From Deltaproteobacteria bacterium Ga0077539 (GTDB lineage Bacteria; Myxococcota_A; Polyangia; Polyangiales; Ga0077539), in NCBI GenBank assembly GCA_001465015.1, contig LNEO01000123.1, positions 62,001 to 126,000 of the forward strand: a DNA stretch of 64,000 bases. Reading direction: 5' to 3'. Position numbers and translations under genes: made by a program. Under the pieces are notes generated by a model. It saw only the letters and a list, made by a program, of their open reading frames with translations. It made no database searches and was not told the origin of the DNA. Below, in pieces: positions 54,101-63,214 of this stretch (positions are counted from its first letter, which is position 1; each line of letters opens with the position of its first letter).

Positions 54101-56857
54101 CTACGCCGTGGCTTCGGCGCGCGCCGAGGAGCCGGTCGCCTTCGGCTTCTCGGGTTTCGCGGATTTGCCTGCCGCCTTCTTCGCGGCGGCCTTCGCGGCG
54201 GGTTTCGCCGCAGACTTCGCGGACTTTTTCGTCGCGGCCTTCTTGGTCGCAACCGCTTTGCCCTTGGCCTCGGCCTTTTCTTCGGCGCTCGCGGCCTTCT
54301 TCGCCGCTGCCTCGGGCTTGGCCTTGCTCTCCTTCGCGGGCTTCTCGTCCTTCTTGCCCTTCTTTGCACCCCAGCCCTTCTTCGGCGGAAGCGGAAGCTT
54401 GAGCACTTCGGGGTTGATGTAGGGCTCGCGGACGACGCCGATCACCGGCTTGACCTCTGCGACGGGCGCCTCGGTTTCACCGTCGATCTCCACGCGGTCG
54501 ATCTCGTCGTACCCGCAGCCCTCGGTGACGCACTTGAGAACCGGGCGCGTCTTGCCGCCGGACTTGATGAGAAACGCCGCGCTGCACTGCGGGCAGTTCG
54601 TCCTCACCGGCGGCTGGTAGAGACGGAAGTCGCACTTGGTCGTGGCGTAGTTCGAGCAGCCCCAGAAGGGCTTTCGCTTCGCGCCGCCGACCTGAATGAC
54701 GTCGCCCTCTTTGCACTTGGGGCACTTGATTCCGAGCGGCACGGGGCTCGTGAAATCGCAGCGCGGGTACGCGGCGCAGCCGAGAAAGTCACTGCGCGAT
54801 CCGCGACGCGCCGTGCGAACGAGCAGGTCGCTGCCGCACTTGGGGCACGGGCGACCTTCGTACACGCGCGGCGGGGGCGCGGGGTTTTCGTCGACGACGT
54901 TCTTGCACTCGGGATAGCCGGTGCACGCGTAGAAGTCCGACGTCGGCCCCCAGCGCTTCACCATCGGCCTACCGCATTTGTCGCAGATCTTGTCGCTCGC
55001 CTGCGGGCGCGGCCAGCCTGCAGCAGGCTCGCTGCCCTTCTTCTCGGAGTCGCAGCGGCTATGAAACGGCTGATAGATCTTGTCGACGACGCCGACCCAC
55101 TTGAGCTCGCCCTCTTCGACACGATCGAGGTCCTTCTCGATCTGCGCGGTGAACTCGTAGTTGATGAAGTCGCCGAAGCGCGCTCGGAGACCGGTGGTCT
55201 TCGCGATGCCGAGCTTCGTCGGAACGAGCGCGCGATCCTGCTTCTCGACGTAGTCGCGCGACTGCACCTTGCTGACGATCTCGGCGTAGGTGCTGGGGCG
55301 TCCGATGCCCAGCTCTTCGAGCGCCTTGACGAGCGTGCCTTCGTTGTAGCGCGGCGCTGGCTGCGAGAACTTCTGGTCCGACTTGATCCCTGGCGGATCG
55401 AAGATCGACAGCTTCTCGCCCTCTCGAAGCTCGGGCAGCTGCGTGCCGTCCTCGGCGTCCGCGCTCGCGTCCTTCGGCGCGTCTTCGCCGGCGACCTCTT
55501 CTCCTGTCGGAACCGCGCCGTACGCGTCGAGCCACCCCGCGAAGCGCAGCGTTTGACCGCTGGTTCGCAGCGTCATCGCCCGCGCAGCCGCGTCCTTCGG
55601 CGCCGTCGCGTCGACCAGGACCGTGGTCTGATCGTAGAGCGCCTCGATCATCTGGCACGCCACGAACCGGTCGTAGATGAGCTTGTAGACCTTGTACTCG
55701 TCGGGCTTGAGCGACTTCTTGATCGCGTCGGGGCTCAGCTCGAGGTTGGTCGGTCGAATCGCTTCGTGCGCGTCCTGCGCGCTCGATCGCGTCTTGAAGA
55801 AGTTCGCCTTCTCGGGGACGAACTTCGCGCCGTACTTTGATTTGATGTGCGCACGGACGGCCTCGATCGCGTCGTTGGAGATGCGGGTCGAGTCTGTACG
55901 CATATACGTGATGAGACCGACGGGGCCCTCGGCGCCGACGTCGATGCCTTCGTAGAGGCGCTGGGCGACCTGCATCGTGCGAGACGCCGCGAAGCCAAGC
56001 CGAGACGAGGCGTCGCGCTGCAGAGACGAGGTGATGTACGGGGGCGGCGCGCGGCGCCGACGCTCGCGCTTCTCGACGCCGCGCACAGCGTACTGCGCGC
56101 CGACGAGCGCTGCGGTCAGCGCCTTGGAGTCAGCCTCCGTGGACACGACGCGCTCGCCGGTCTTGACGGCGCGGTCGCGGGACGGCGTCACGACCTTGAC
56201 GCCATCGACCTCGATGAGGTGGGCGACGAAGTGCGGGCGCTTCTCGCCGAGCAGCGCGACGTCGACCGGCCAGTACTCCTGCGGAACGAACGCGCGAATC
56301 TCTTCTTCGCGCTCGACGATGAGCCGCAAGGCCACCGATTGCACGCGGCCTGCGGACAGAAAGTGCCCGTTGACCTGGCGGCACAGGCGCTTCCACAGCA
56401 CCGACGAGAGCTCGTAGCCGATCAGCCGGTCGAGGATGCGCCGCGCTTGCTGTGCGTAGAAGCGCTGCTCGTCGACGGTGCGGGGCTTGGACAGACCGGC
56501 CTGCACACCTTTCTTGGTGATCTCGTGAAACTCGACCCGCCGCATCGGCTTCTTCATCGGCGCGAGCTCTTGCGCGATGTGCCACGCGATCGCCTCTCCT
56601 TCGCGGTCGGGGTCGGGCGCGAGAAAGATCTCCTCGGACTCCTTGGCGGCCTTCTTCAGCTCCGCAACGACGGTCTTGTGGTCCTCGAGCACCTCGTAGT
56701 TCGGCACGTAATCGTGCTCGACGTCGATGTTGAGGCCGGACTTGGGGAGGTCGCGAATGTGGCCCTTCGAAGCAAGGACGACAAAGTCTTTGCCCAGGTA
56801 CTTCTGGATGGTCTTCGCCTTCGCGGGCGACTCGACAATGACGAGCGACTTGGACAT
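54101..56857 (-). CDS. topA: DNA topoisomerase I (type IA)
   Basis: 918 residues. Toprim: VESPAKAKTI with Glu9, and DPDREGEAIAWH (D82, D84). Catalytic Tyr318 lies in ITYMRTDSTRIS. Four C-terminal zinc ribbons follow (CDKCGRPM, CPKCGSDL, CPKCKEGD, CPQCSAAF). The last ~95 residues are a Lys/Ala/Pro-rich tail similar to histone H1 C-termini (KKAASAEEKAEAKGKAVATKKAATKK), absent from E. coli TopA. It relaxes negative supercoils. It begins 132 bases after dprA. The core is intact; the tail may increase DNA retention. Confidence 0.96.
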   Translation of the reverse strand: MSKSLVIVESPAKAKTIQKYLGKDFVVLASKGHIRDLPKSGLNIDVEHDYVPNYEVLEDHKTVVAELKKAAKESEEIFLAPDPDREGEAIAWHIAQELAPMKKPMRRVEFHEITKKGVQAGLSKPRTVDEQRFYAQQARRILDRLIGYELSSVLWKRLCRQVNGHFLSAGRVQSVALRLIVEREEEIRAFVPQEYWPVDVALLGEKRPHFVAHLIEVDGVKVVTPSRDRAVKTGERVVSTEADSKALTAALVGAQYAVRGVEKRERRRRAPPPYITSSLQRDASSRLGFAASRTMQVAQRLYEGIDVGAEGPVGLITYMRTDSTRISNDAIEAVRAHIKSKYGAKFVPEKANFFKTRSSAQDAHEAIRPTNLELSPDAIKKSLKPDEYKVYKLIYDRFVACQMIEALYDQTTVLVDATAPKDAAARAMTLRTSGQTLRFAGWLDAYGAVPTGEEVAGEDAPKDASADAEDGTQLPELREGEKLSIFDPPGIKSDQKFSQPAPRYNEGTLVKALEELGIGRPSTYAEIVSKVQSRDYVEKQDRALVPTKLGIAKTTGLRARFGDFINYEFTAQIEKDLDRVEEGELKWVGVVDKIYQPFHSRCDSEKKGSEPAAGWPRPQASDKICDKCGRPMVKRWGPTSDFYACTGYPECKNVVDENPAPPPRVYEGRPCPKCGSDLLVRTARRGSRSDFLGCAAYPRCDFTSPVPLGIKCPKCKEGDVIQVGGAKRKPFWGCSNYATTKCDFRLYQPPVRTNCPQCSAAFLIKSGGKTRPVLKCVTEGCGYDEIDRVEIDGETEAPVAEVKPVIGVVREPYINPEVLKLPLPPKKGWGAKKGKKDEKPAKESKAKPEAAAKKAASAEEKAEAKGKAVATKKAATKKSAKSAAKPAAKAAAKKAAGKSAKPEKPKATGSSARAEATA

Positions 56858-56989
56858 ATCGGTCGCGCATTTATATGGAGGCGGCCCGAAGCCACAAGTA
56901 GCGCCTCGCTCTCTCGTGCGTCGGACAGCGAATGTCGCTGAGAATACCCTGGGAATTCTTTGCTCGGGAGCGCGCCCGCTCGCGCGCAC

Positions 56990-57976
56990 CTACGCGCGCG
57001 CGAGGGCGAAGGTGCCGTCCGAGCGCTCGGCGAGGACTCCGAGCAGCACGAGCGTCACCAGCGCACCGCGGGTCTTTGCGGGATCGAGCTCGGCGCGAAG
57101 CGATATCGCGTCTGGGTGCAGCGGACCAGAGGAGAGGGCGTCGACGCACCGACGCTGCACGGGATCGAGCGAGAAGTCTTCGTGTGCTGGCTGGGTCGGA
57201 GGCACGGACGTCGCGGCCTCGCGTGGCGCGCGCCCACGTGCGCTCGAGCGCGGGCGTGGCGCATCGGTCGACGGCCGCGCCGGAGAGAGCAGCGGGCCGT
57301 TCGGAGAGTCGAGGGCCTCGAAGATATCTTCTGCGCTTCGGCACAGCTCGGCGCCGGCCCGGAGCATCGCGAGGCACCCTGCTCCGCGACGATCGCCAGG
57401 CGCCGCAGGAACGACCAGCACTCGACGGCCGATCCGCTTCGCGAAGCCCGCCGCGAGCAGCGCGCCCGACGACGAGGGCGCTTGGACGAGCACGAGCACA
57501 TCGCACAGCGACGCGAGCAGCTCGTTGCGCCGCGGAAACGTCCACGTCGTCGGAGGAGTGTCCGAGCGAAACATCGACACGAGCGCCCCGCCGAGCGTGA
57601 CGACTCGCGCGTACATCGCTCGGTGCCGGAGCGGGTAGGGCTTGTCGAGGCCGCTCGGGAGCACGACGACGGTGCGTCCCCGTCGATCGATGGTCGCAGA
57701 GTGAACGGCCGCGTCGATGCCGAGCGCTCCGCCCGAGACCGTCGTGACCCCTCGATTCGCGCACGCTTCTGCGAGCTCGCGCGCCATCGCGAGCCCTTCG
57801 CCGTCGGGGTGACGCGTGCCGACGATCGCCACGAGCGGAGGCTCGAGCGCGACGATCGCGCCGCGGACATCGAGCTCGGTCACGCGCGCGGGCGCGAGGC
57901 GCGCCTCGAATCCGAGCTCCTCTGGAACGACGCGCTCGGACGCGAAACTGTTGGGAGAACTGCTGCTGTTCGTCAT
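56990..57976 (-). CDS. dprA: DNA-processing protein DprA
   Basis: 328 residues. The Rossmann-like core shows LVAIVGTRHPDGEGLAMARELAE, VSGGALGIDAAVH, LPSGLDKPYPLRHR, then the SMFRSDTPPTTWTFPRRNELL block typical of DprA/Smf. A C-terminal winged-helix-like region (DPVQRRCVDALSSGPLHPDAISLRAELDPAKTRGALVTLVLLGVL) follows a Pro/Arg linker. It loads RecA on incoming single strands during transformation. The start at 57976 (MTNSSSSPNSF) is the likeliest. First gene of the dprA-topA cluster. Confidence 0.92.
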   Translation of the reverse strand: MTNSSSSPNSFASERVVPEELGFEARLAPARVTELDVRGAIVALEPPLVAIVGTRHPDGEGLAMARELAEACANRGVTTVSGGALGIDAAVHSATIDRRGRTVVVLPSGLDKPYPLRHRAMYARVVTLGGALVSMFRSDTPPTTWTFPRRNELLASLCDVLVLVQAPSSSGALLAAGFAKRIGRRVLVVPAAPGDRRGAGCLAMLRAGAELCRSAEDIFEALDSPNGPLLSPARPSTDAPRPRSSARGRAPREAATSVPPTQPAHEDFSLDPVQRRCVDALSSGPLHPDAISLRAELDPAKTRGALVTLVLLGVLAERSDGTFALARA

Positions 57977-58129
57977 GGAGCGGCGTGATCGCTCCGCGGC
58001 GCGCTCGGTTGCGCTCTGGGAAAAATTTGTTGCGACGTTTGCTCGACTCCGTCCGTTGATCGCCTCCGCCTGCGGCAATTTTGCGAGCGCCACGCTCGGC
58101 GACTACCCTTTTCGCCTGCGAGAGGTCTC

Positions 58130-59113
58130 ATGCGATTCACACGTTGGTTGGGTGGCACGCTGATCGTGCTGGCTGGTTGCGCGGGAGCGAGTCGTTCGAC
58201 GAACGACCTCGAAGCACAGGTGCGGACGCTTCGAGGCGAAAACGAGCGACAGGCGCAGCGGATTCGCGAACTCGAATCCCGCGCGAGCGCGGCCCGAAGC
58301 GGCGACAGCGCAGAGAGCGGATCGCTCGCCGCCCGCCGGCGCACGGTCCGAATCATCGACGACGACGAGCACGCGAGCGCCCTTCCCAACATCGAAGAGA
58401 TGCCGAGCGCGCTGCACGAAGACTGGCCCGACAACGAGCCGTCCTCGGCGGACGACCCCTCGCGCCCCACCGTGCGGGCCCAAGGACGACCGCCGCTCGC
58501 GCCACCGCCGGTGGGCACGCCGATCGTGGTGCGCGAAGACGATCGATTGCCGGTCGCGCCGGTCGGGCCCTCGACGCCGAGCAACGTCCCCGCGACCACG
58601 CCGCCGCGACCGCCACCAGCGCAACCCGCGACGGCGCCGCGAGAGCCCGGACGCGGTCCGCAGGCGCTCGGCTCAGAAGTGGCAGCGCCCCTCGCGGTGA
58701 GCGCGCACGCCCCGATCGGCGACGGCACGTCCTCGGTCCGTGATCCTCGCTCGACCGCGGCGTACGACGCGGCTCTCGCGGACGCGCGCGGCGGGCAGTG
58801 CGCGCGGGCGATCGACTCGTTCGCCGCGTTTCTCGTGCGCTGGCCGGACCACCCCCACGCGCCGAGCGCGCTCTACTGGAGAGGCGAGTGCCTGCTCGCC
58901 ACGGGAGATCCCCGTCGCGCCGCAGAGCAATTCGAAGGCGCCCTCGCTCGATCGTCGAGCGCCCACCTCACCGCGGGAGCGCTCTTCAAGCTCGCGCAAT
59001 GTCACCGACGACTCGGCGACTCGACGCGCGCTCGCGCGTTTGGAGACCGCCTGCAAAGAGAGTTTCCCACGAGCGACGCGGCGCAGCGCGCGCGCCAGGA
59101 GGAGCCACGATGA
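58130..59113 (+). CDS. Lipoprotein with coiled coil and TPRs (CpoB/YbgF-like)
   Basis: 327 residues. The signal ends LIVLAGC. A short coiled coil (NDLEAQVRTLRGENERQAQRI) is followed by ~130 residues of Pro/Asp-rich linker, then C-terminal TPRs (AYDAALADARGGQCARAIDSFAAFLVRWPDHPHAPSALYWRGECLLATGD) like CpoB/YbgF of the Tol-Pal system. Its stop overlaps the LysM gene start (ATGA). A role coordinating cell-wall remodelling is likely by analogy; the linker is unusually long. Confidence 0.85.
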   Translation: MRFTRWLGGTLIVLAGCAGASRSTNDLEAQVRTLRGENERQAQRIRELESRASAARSGDSAESGSLAARRRTVRIIDDDEHASALPNIEEMPSALHEDWPDNEPSSADDPSRPTVRAQGRPPLAPPPVGTPIVVREDDRLPVAPVGPSTPSNVPATTPPRPPPAQPATAPREPGRGPQALGSEVAAPLAVSAHAPIGDGTSSVRDPRSTAAYDAALADARGGQCARAIDSFAAFLVRWPDHPHAPSALYWRGECLLATGDPRRAAEQFEGALARSSSAHLTAGALFKLAQCHRRLGDSTRARAFGDRLQREFPTSDAAQRARQEEPR

Positions 59114-60363
59114 AACCGCACCGTCAACGTTCGACGCTCTTGTCGCTCACGTGCGCAACGGCGCTCTTCGCCTCGAATACCTTCGGCCAGTCGTCGGTGG
59201 ATGACGGCGCGCGCCCGTCGCTCTACTCGCTCGGCGGTGATCGTCGCGTGATCTCGCTCTCCGGCGAGAGCGGCCGCGTGGATGTTCCGGAGTTTCACGA
59301 CGTGATCCGCGGAGACACGCTGTGGGACATCACGGACTACTACTTCGGCAATCCGTGGCGATGGCCAGCGGTCTGGGGACTCAACCCTCAGATCACCAAT
59401 CCGCACTGGATTTTTCCTAACGATCGCGTGCGCTTGCTGCGAGACGGAGCGCGGCCGCGGGTCGTGACCCCGACGACAGCGCCCGGCGGCGCCGTGCGAA
59501 GCGTCGCTCGCACCGTCACGCCCGAGACCGTGTTTCACTTGAGCAGCGGGTTTCTCGACCCGCGCGAAGCCGAGAGCGCTGGCACCATCGTCGGATCGGT
59601 CCAGGACCACATGCTGCTGACCGAGAACGACCTCGCGTACGTCGAGTTTCCGCGACGAACTCCGCGCGTCGGCGAGCGCTTCGCGGTGTATCAGGACGCG
59701 CAGCCCGGCTCGGGTGACCGCAACACCGGTCACGTCGTGCGCGTGATCGGAACCGCGGAAGTCACGCAGTGGGACAATAACCGTCGCGTCGCGACCGCGC
59801 GCATCACCGAAGCGCTCGACTCGATCGAGCGCGGCGAGCGCGTCGCGATCATTCCACGAACGGTCCGCACGGTTCCCCCTGTACGAAACGCCATCGACCT
59901 CGAGTCGCACATCGCGGCGACGCTCAGGCCGCAAACGTTCGTCGGGCAGCACCAGGTCGTGTTTCTCGATCGTGGGTCGGAAGATCGGGTGGTGCTCGGC
60001 AACCGCTTCCTCGTGCTTCGGCGCGGCGATCAGTGGCGCCCCACCCTCTCGGCCGTATCCGAAACGACCGCGTCCGGCGTGGGCCTCGACCGCGACGGCG
60101 ATGGACGTCCCGACCCGCCCCCCGACCGAGGGCGCGATCCGCGCGAGCAGATGCCAGAAGCGACCGTCGGCGAGCTGCTCGTCGTCGAGGTGCGCCAACG
60201 AACGAGCACCGCGATCGTTACGAGCTCGACCGTCGAGCTCGTAACGATCGCGGTGCTCGTTCGTTGTCGCACCTCGACGACGAGCAGCTCGCCGACGGTC
60301 GCTTCTGGCATCTGCTCGCGCGGCTCACGCGGCTCGGCGTGCTCAGCGGGTTGTACGGCGTAG
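59110..60363 (+). CDS. Exported LysM protein, C-terminus rewritten by palindrome
   Basis: 417 residues. Signal peptide (LLSLTCATALFASNTFG), LysM-type peptidoglycan-binding segment at ~60-110 (FHDVIRGDTLWDITDYYFGNPWRWPAVW, then NPHWIFPNDRVRL), then a beta-rich region up to ~340. From residue ~344 the frame enters the left arm of the palindrome. From ~374 onward it reads antisense copies of its own coding sequence (VTIAVLVRCRTSTTSSS...), ending at 60363. The natural C-terminus is therefore probably lost or misassembled. It is coupled to the YbgF-like lipoprotein, consistent with a cell-wall role. Confidence 0.85.
   Translation: MKPHRQRSTLLSLTCATALFASNTFGQSSVDDGARPSLYSLGGDRRVISLSGESGRVDVPEFHDVIRGDTLWDITDYYFGNPWRWPAVWGLNPQITNPHWIFPNDRVRLLRDGARPRVVTPTTAPGGAVRSVARTVTPETVFHLSSGFLDPREAESAGTIVGSVQDHMLLTENDLAYVEFPRRTPRVGERFAVYQDAQPGSGDRNTGHVVRVIGTAEVTQWDNNRRVATARITEALDSIERGERVAIIPRTVRTVPPVRNAIDLESHIAATLRPQTFVGQHQVVFLDRGSEDRVVLGNRFLVLRRGDQWRPTLSAVSETTASGVGLDRDGDGRPDPPPDRGRDPREQMPEATVGELLVVEVRQRTSTAIVTSSTVELVTIAVLVRCRTSTTSSSPTVASGICSRGSRGSACSAGCTA
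60139..60323. repeat. Near-perfect inverted repeat, 92-bp arms, 1-base spacer
   Basis: Position i pairs with 60462-i from 60139/60323 to 60230/60232, with a single mismatch (60195/60267) and one unpaired base at 60231. The left arm is the LysM-gene coding sequence; the right arm is its reverse complement. Consequently the same peptide beginning MPEATVGELLVVEV is encoded on both strands. There is no T-run, so this is not a terminator. It is either a fold-back assembly or amplification artefact or an extraordinary in vivo palindrome. Confidence 0.95.
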
Positions 60364-61106
60364 CGTGCGGCGTGGCGTGCGCGGGGCAGCGATCGATGCT
60401 CTATCCAGCGCCGCCGCGAGTCGAGCCACCGAAGGAGCCTCCGCTCGAGTGGCTGCGCGGCCACGACGGTGAAGGAGACACCTTCGCGTTGTGCGCCTTC
60501 GCGTCCGCTCCCACAGCCCCAACGTTGGTCCACTTTCATGGCAACGGCGATCAGGTGAGCTATCTCGAGCGCTTCGCTCGATCAGCGCACGCGCAAGGAC
60601 TGGGCTACTGCGCCGTCGAATACCCGGGCTACGGGATGCTCTCCCATCGGTCGCCGAGTGAGGCGTCTCTTTATCGAGCGGCCGAAGCGACGTTGCGGCA
60701 GCTCGAGCAGCGAGGAATCTCGCGCTCGCGGATTGTGCTCAGCGGTCAGTCGCTGGGAACTGGGGTCGCGACGGAGATGGCCACCCGCGGCTGGGGGACG
60801 AAGCTCGTTCTCCTGTCGCCGTACACGTCGATGGTCGACGTCGCGCAGCGGTTGGTCGTGGTCCTACCCGCATCGCTGCTGCTTCGAGACCGATTCGATA
60901 CGCGGGCGAAGGCGCCCAGCGTGCGAATTCCAGTGATGATCGTTCACGGCTCGGACGACACGCTCATCCCGGTCGAAATGGGGCGGGGACTCTCGCGACT
61001 GTTTCCCCGGGCGCGTTTCGTCGAGCTCGCAGGGCGCGGGCACAACGACCTCTTCGCGGATCAAACACAGCTCGTTTGGCGACAGATCGTGCAGTTTGCC
61101 CGCTGA
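60339..61106 (+). CDS. Membrane-anchored alpha/beta-hydrolase
   Basis: 255 residues from a GTG start just after the palindrome. The N-terminus is a weak hydrophobic segment (LSGLYGVACGVACAG) followed by MLYPAPP, the usual opening of YqiA/BAAT-type hydrolases. The motifs are HFHGNG oxyanion, nucleophile SGQSLGTG, HGSDD acid and AGRGHND histidine, so the triad is complete. The start is uncertain because the palindrome joins directly upstream and the true 5' end may be missing. An internal ATG at 60396 would drop the anchor. Function: an esterase or peptidase of unknown substrate. Confidence 0.82.
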   Translation: MLSGLYGVACGVACAGQRSMLYPAPPRVEPPKEPPLEWLRGHDGEGDTFALCAFASAPTAPTLVHFHGNGDQVSYLERFARSAHAQGLGYCAVEYPGYGMLSHRSPSEASLYRAAEATLRQLEQRGISRSRIVLSGQSLGTGVATEMATRGWGTKLVLLSPYTSMVDVAQRLVVVLPASLLLRDRFDTRAKAPSVRIPVMIVHGSDDTLIPVEMGRGLSRLFPRARFVELAGRGHNDLFADQTQLVWRQIVQFAR

Positions 61107-61126
61107 TCGTCGGCGGGGCTGAAACG

Positions 61127-63214
61127 CTACGGTCCGATCGTTCCGAGCGGCTCGAGCACGACGCCTGCCTCGAGCTCTCCGTGGGACAGCACGCGAAGGT
61201 CCGGAACCGCGCCGTCGAGCAGCACCCACACGAAGCGACGGATGTCCGGATCACAAACGATGACCGAGGCCGGATCCAATTGGTGCTTCGCGCTCTCTGC
61301 GATCTCCCGGGCGAGCTCGGGAGGCAGGCGAAGAAACGCTCCCGCAGAGGTCCGAGTGATGGACTCTCGAATGGCCTCGGCTACGTCGGGCGAGAGAAAC
61401 CAAACCTCGGCGCGACGCTTCGGCGCGACCGCGTACGACAAGTGTCGACGCAGCGCCTGGCGCGCGAGGTCGGCGAGCACGATCGGGTCTTTCTCCTGCG
61501 CCGCAAACGGCGCGAGACCTTCGAGGATCTCTCGAAGCGGTCGAATCGAGACCTGCTCTTCGACGAGGCGCCGAAGCACCTCTGCGAGGAGCGGGACGGA
61601 CATCGGCTTGGGCACGAGGTTGCGCACGAGCGCCGGGTGCGTCTGCTCGAGTCCATCGAGCAGCGCTTGTGTCTCTTGAATGCCGACGAACTGCGGCGCG
61701 GTCTTTCGCAGCGCGGTTCGCAGCGCGGCGCCCACGACTTCGGCGGCCGAAAACGACTCGATTCCGTCGCGTTCGAGGGCCTCGGCGGCCTCTGGAGCGA
61801 TCCACCCGCCAGGGGTCGAGCGAGACGGGTGCACGCCCTCTTCGAAGGCGATGCCGCGCTCGGCGAGCGCCCGCGGATGCGCAGCGACGAAGCGAGCGTT
61901 CGGCGCGAACTCGAGCTCGCTCGAGGGCAGCTCGAAGATGCGAATGACCACGGCCCGCTCGGGCAGAGACGGAGACACCCTCACCCGCACGCCGGGGATC
62001 GCGACCCCGAGCTCGCGAAACATCGCGTCGCGCACTGTCGGAACGATCGCGCGCAACGGCGCCTCGTCGGTCCCTTGCGACTCGACGAGCGCCGCGTGCG
62101 CGGTTCCGACCTCGATTTCGACCGGCGTGAGCACTGGTCGGAGCAGCTCGCGGTCTCGCTCGCTGGTGCCGCTCGTTCGCGCAGCGCCTTGCTGGGACGG
62201 TCCGGCGCCGATGATCTCCGTCGCGCGGGCGCGCTTGCGCTCGGCTTGGAGAACGGCGCGCGCCGCGATCGCGAGCAGCGCTGCGATCGAGAGAAACGGC
62301 ACTGCGGGCATGCCGGGCGTAAGGCCAAAGGCCGCGAGGAGCCCCGCGGCGATCATGAGCGCTCGCGGTTGCCCGACGATCTGGCGCGCGATCTCTCCAC
62401 CGAGCGACTGGTCGGGCTCTTCGCTCGCGACCCGGGTGACCAGGATCCCCGCGGCGGTCGAGACGACGAGCGCTGGAATCTGCGCGACGAGCCCCTCGCC
62501 GATCGTCATGAGACCGTAGGTTTTCAGCGCATCGCCCGCGGCCATTCCGCGTTGGCCAACGCCGATCGCGAGGCCGCCCAGGATGTTCACCAGCGTGATC
62601 ACGATGCCGGCGATGGCGTCGCCCTTGACGAACTTCATCGCGCCGTCCATCGCCCCGTAGAACGAGCTCTCGCGCGCGAGGGTTCGACGCCGCCGCCGCG
62701 CCTCGGCCTGGTCGATCCCCCCAGCGCGCAGCTCCGCGTCGATCGTCATTTGCTTGCCCGGCATCGCGTCCAGCGTGAATCGGGCTCCGACCTCCGCGAC
62801 CCGTTCGCTTCCCTTCGCGATGACGAGAAATTGCACGAGGGTGAGGATCGCGAACACGACCGCGCCGACGACGTAGTTGCCGCCCACGACGAATCTTCCG
62901 AACGCGCGGATGAGCTCGCCGCCGTCCCCACGGCCGAGGATATTGCGGGTCGCGGCCACGTCGAGCGCGAGGCGATAGAGCGTCGTGACGAGCAGGATCG
63001 TGGGAAACGAGGCGATCGCCAGCGGTTCGGCCACGAACAACGCCACGAGCAGCAGCACGATCGAGAGCGAAATATTGAGCGCGAGCAGGGTATCGAGCAG
63101 CGGAAGCGGGATCGGGATGATCATCGTCGCGACGATGGCCACCACGAGGGTCGCGAGCGCCGCGTCCGCGCCGCCCTTCGCCCTTGCCGCTGCTGGCGGC
63201 GCTGGATTGCTCAC
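61127..63214 (-). CDS. sctV: FlhA/SctV-family type III export gate protein
   Basis: 695 residues from a GTG preceded by GAGGGGGG. The N-terminal half has eight membrane segments and the FHIPEP-family signature RLALDVAATRNILGRGDGG, then GGNYVVGAVVFAILTLVQFLVIAKGSERVAEVGARFTLDAMPGKQM. The C-terminal cytoplasmic half (~360-695) is the nonameric ring domain. The loops DxGGELIRAFGRF and the ring sequence resemble non-flagellar SctV more than FlhA, but I did not compare quantitatively. It ends 20 bases from the convergent hydrolase. No other export component lies in the window. Confidence 0.93.
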   Translation of the reverse strand: MSNPAPPAAARAKGGADAALATLVVAIVATMIIPIPLPLLDTLLALNISLSIVLLLVALFVAEPLAIASFPTILLVTTLYRLALDVAATRNILGRGDGGELIRAFGRFVVGGNYVVGAVVFAILTLVQFLVIAKGSERVAEVGARFTLDAMPGKQMTIDAELRAGGIDQAEARRRRRTLARESSFYGAMDGAMKFVKGDAIAGIVITLVNILGGLAIGVGQRGMAAGDALKTYGLMTIGEGLVAQIPALVVSTAAGILVTRVASEEPDQSLGGEIARQIVGQPRALMIAAGLLAAFGLTPGMPAVPFLSIAALLAIAARAVLQAERKRARATEIIGAGPSQQGAARTSGTSERDRELLRPVLTPVEIEVGTAHAALVESQGTDEAPLRAIVPTVRDAMFRELGVAIPGVRVRVSPSLPERAVVIRIFELPSSELEFAPNARFVAAHPRALAERGIAFEEGVHPSRSTPGGWIAPEAAEALERDGIESFSAAEVVGAALRTALRKTAPQFVGIQETQALLDGLEQTHPALVRNLVPKPMSVPLLAEVLRRLVEEQVSIRPLREILEGLAPFAAQEKDPIVLADLARQALRRHLSYAVAPKRRAEVWFLSPDVAEAIRESITRTSAGAFLRLPPELAREIAESAKHQLDPASVIVCDPDIRRFVWVLLDGAVPDLRVLSHGELEAGVVLEPLGTIGP

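Noticed and set aside
51797-55840. 1347-codon open frame antisense to the vWA/TSP3 lipoprotein and topA
   Set aside because: It spans two well-identified genes on the other strand, and the product is Arg/Ala/Val-rich without motifs.
60139-60323. Palindrome as transcription terminator
   Set aside because: The arms are far too long, contain coding sequence and are not followed by a T-run.
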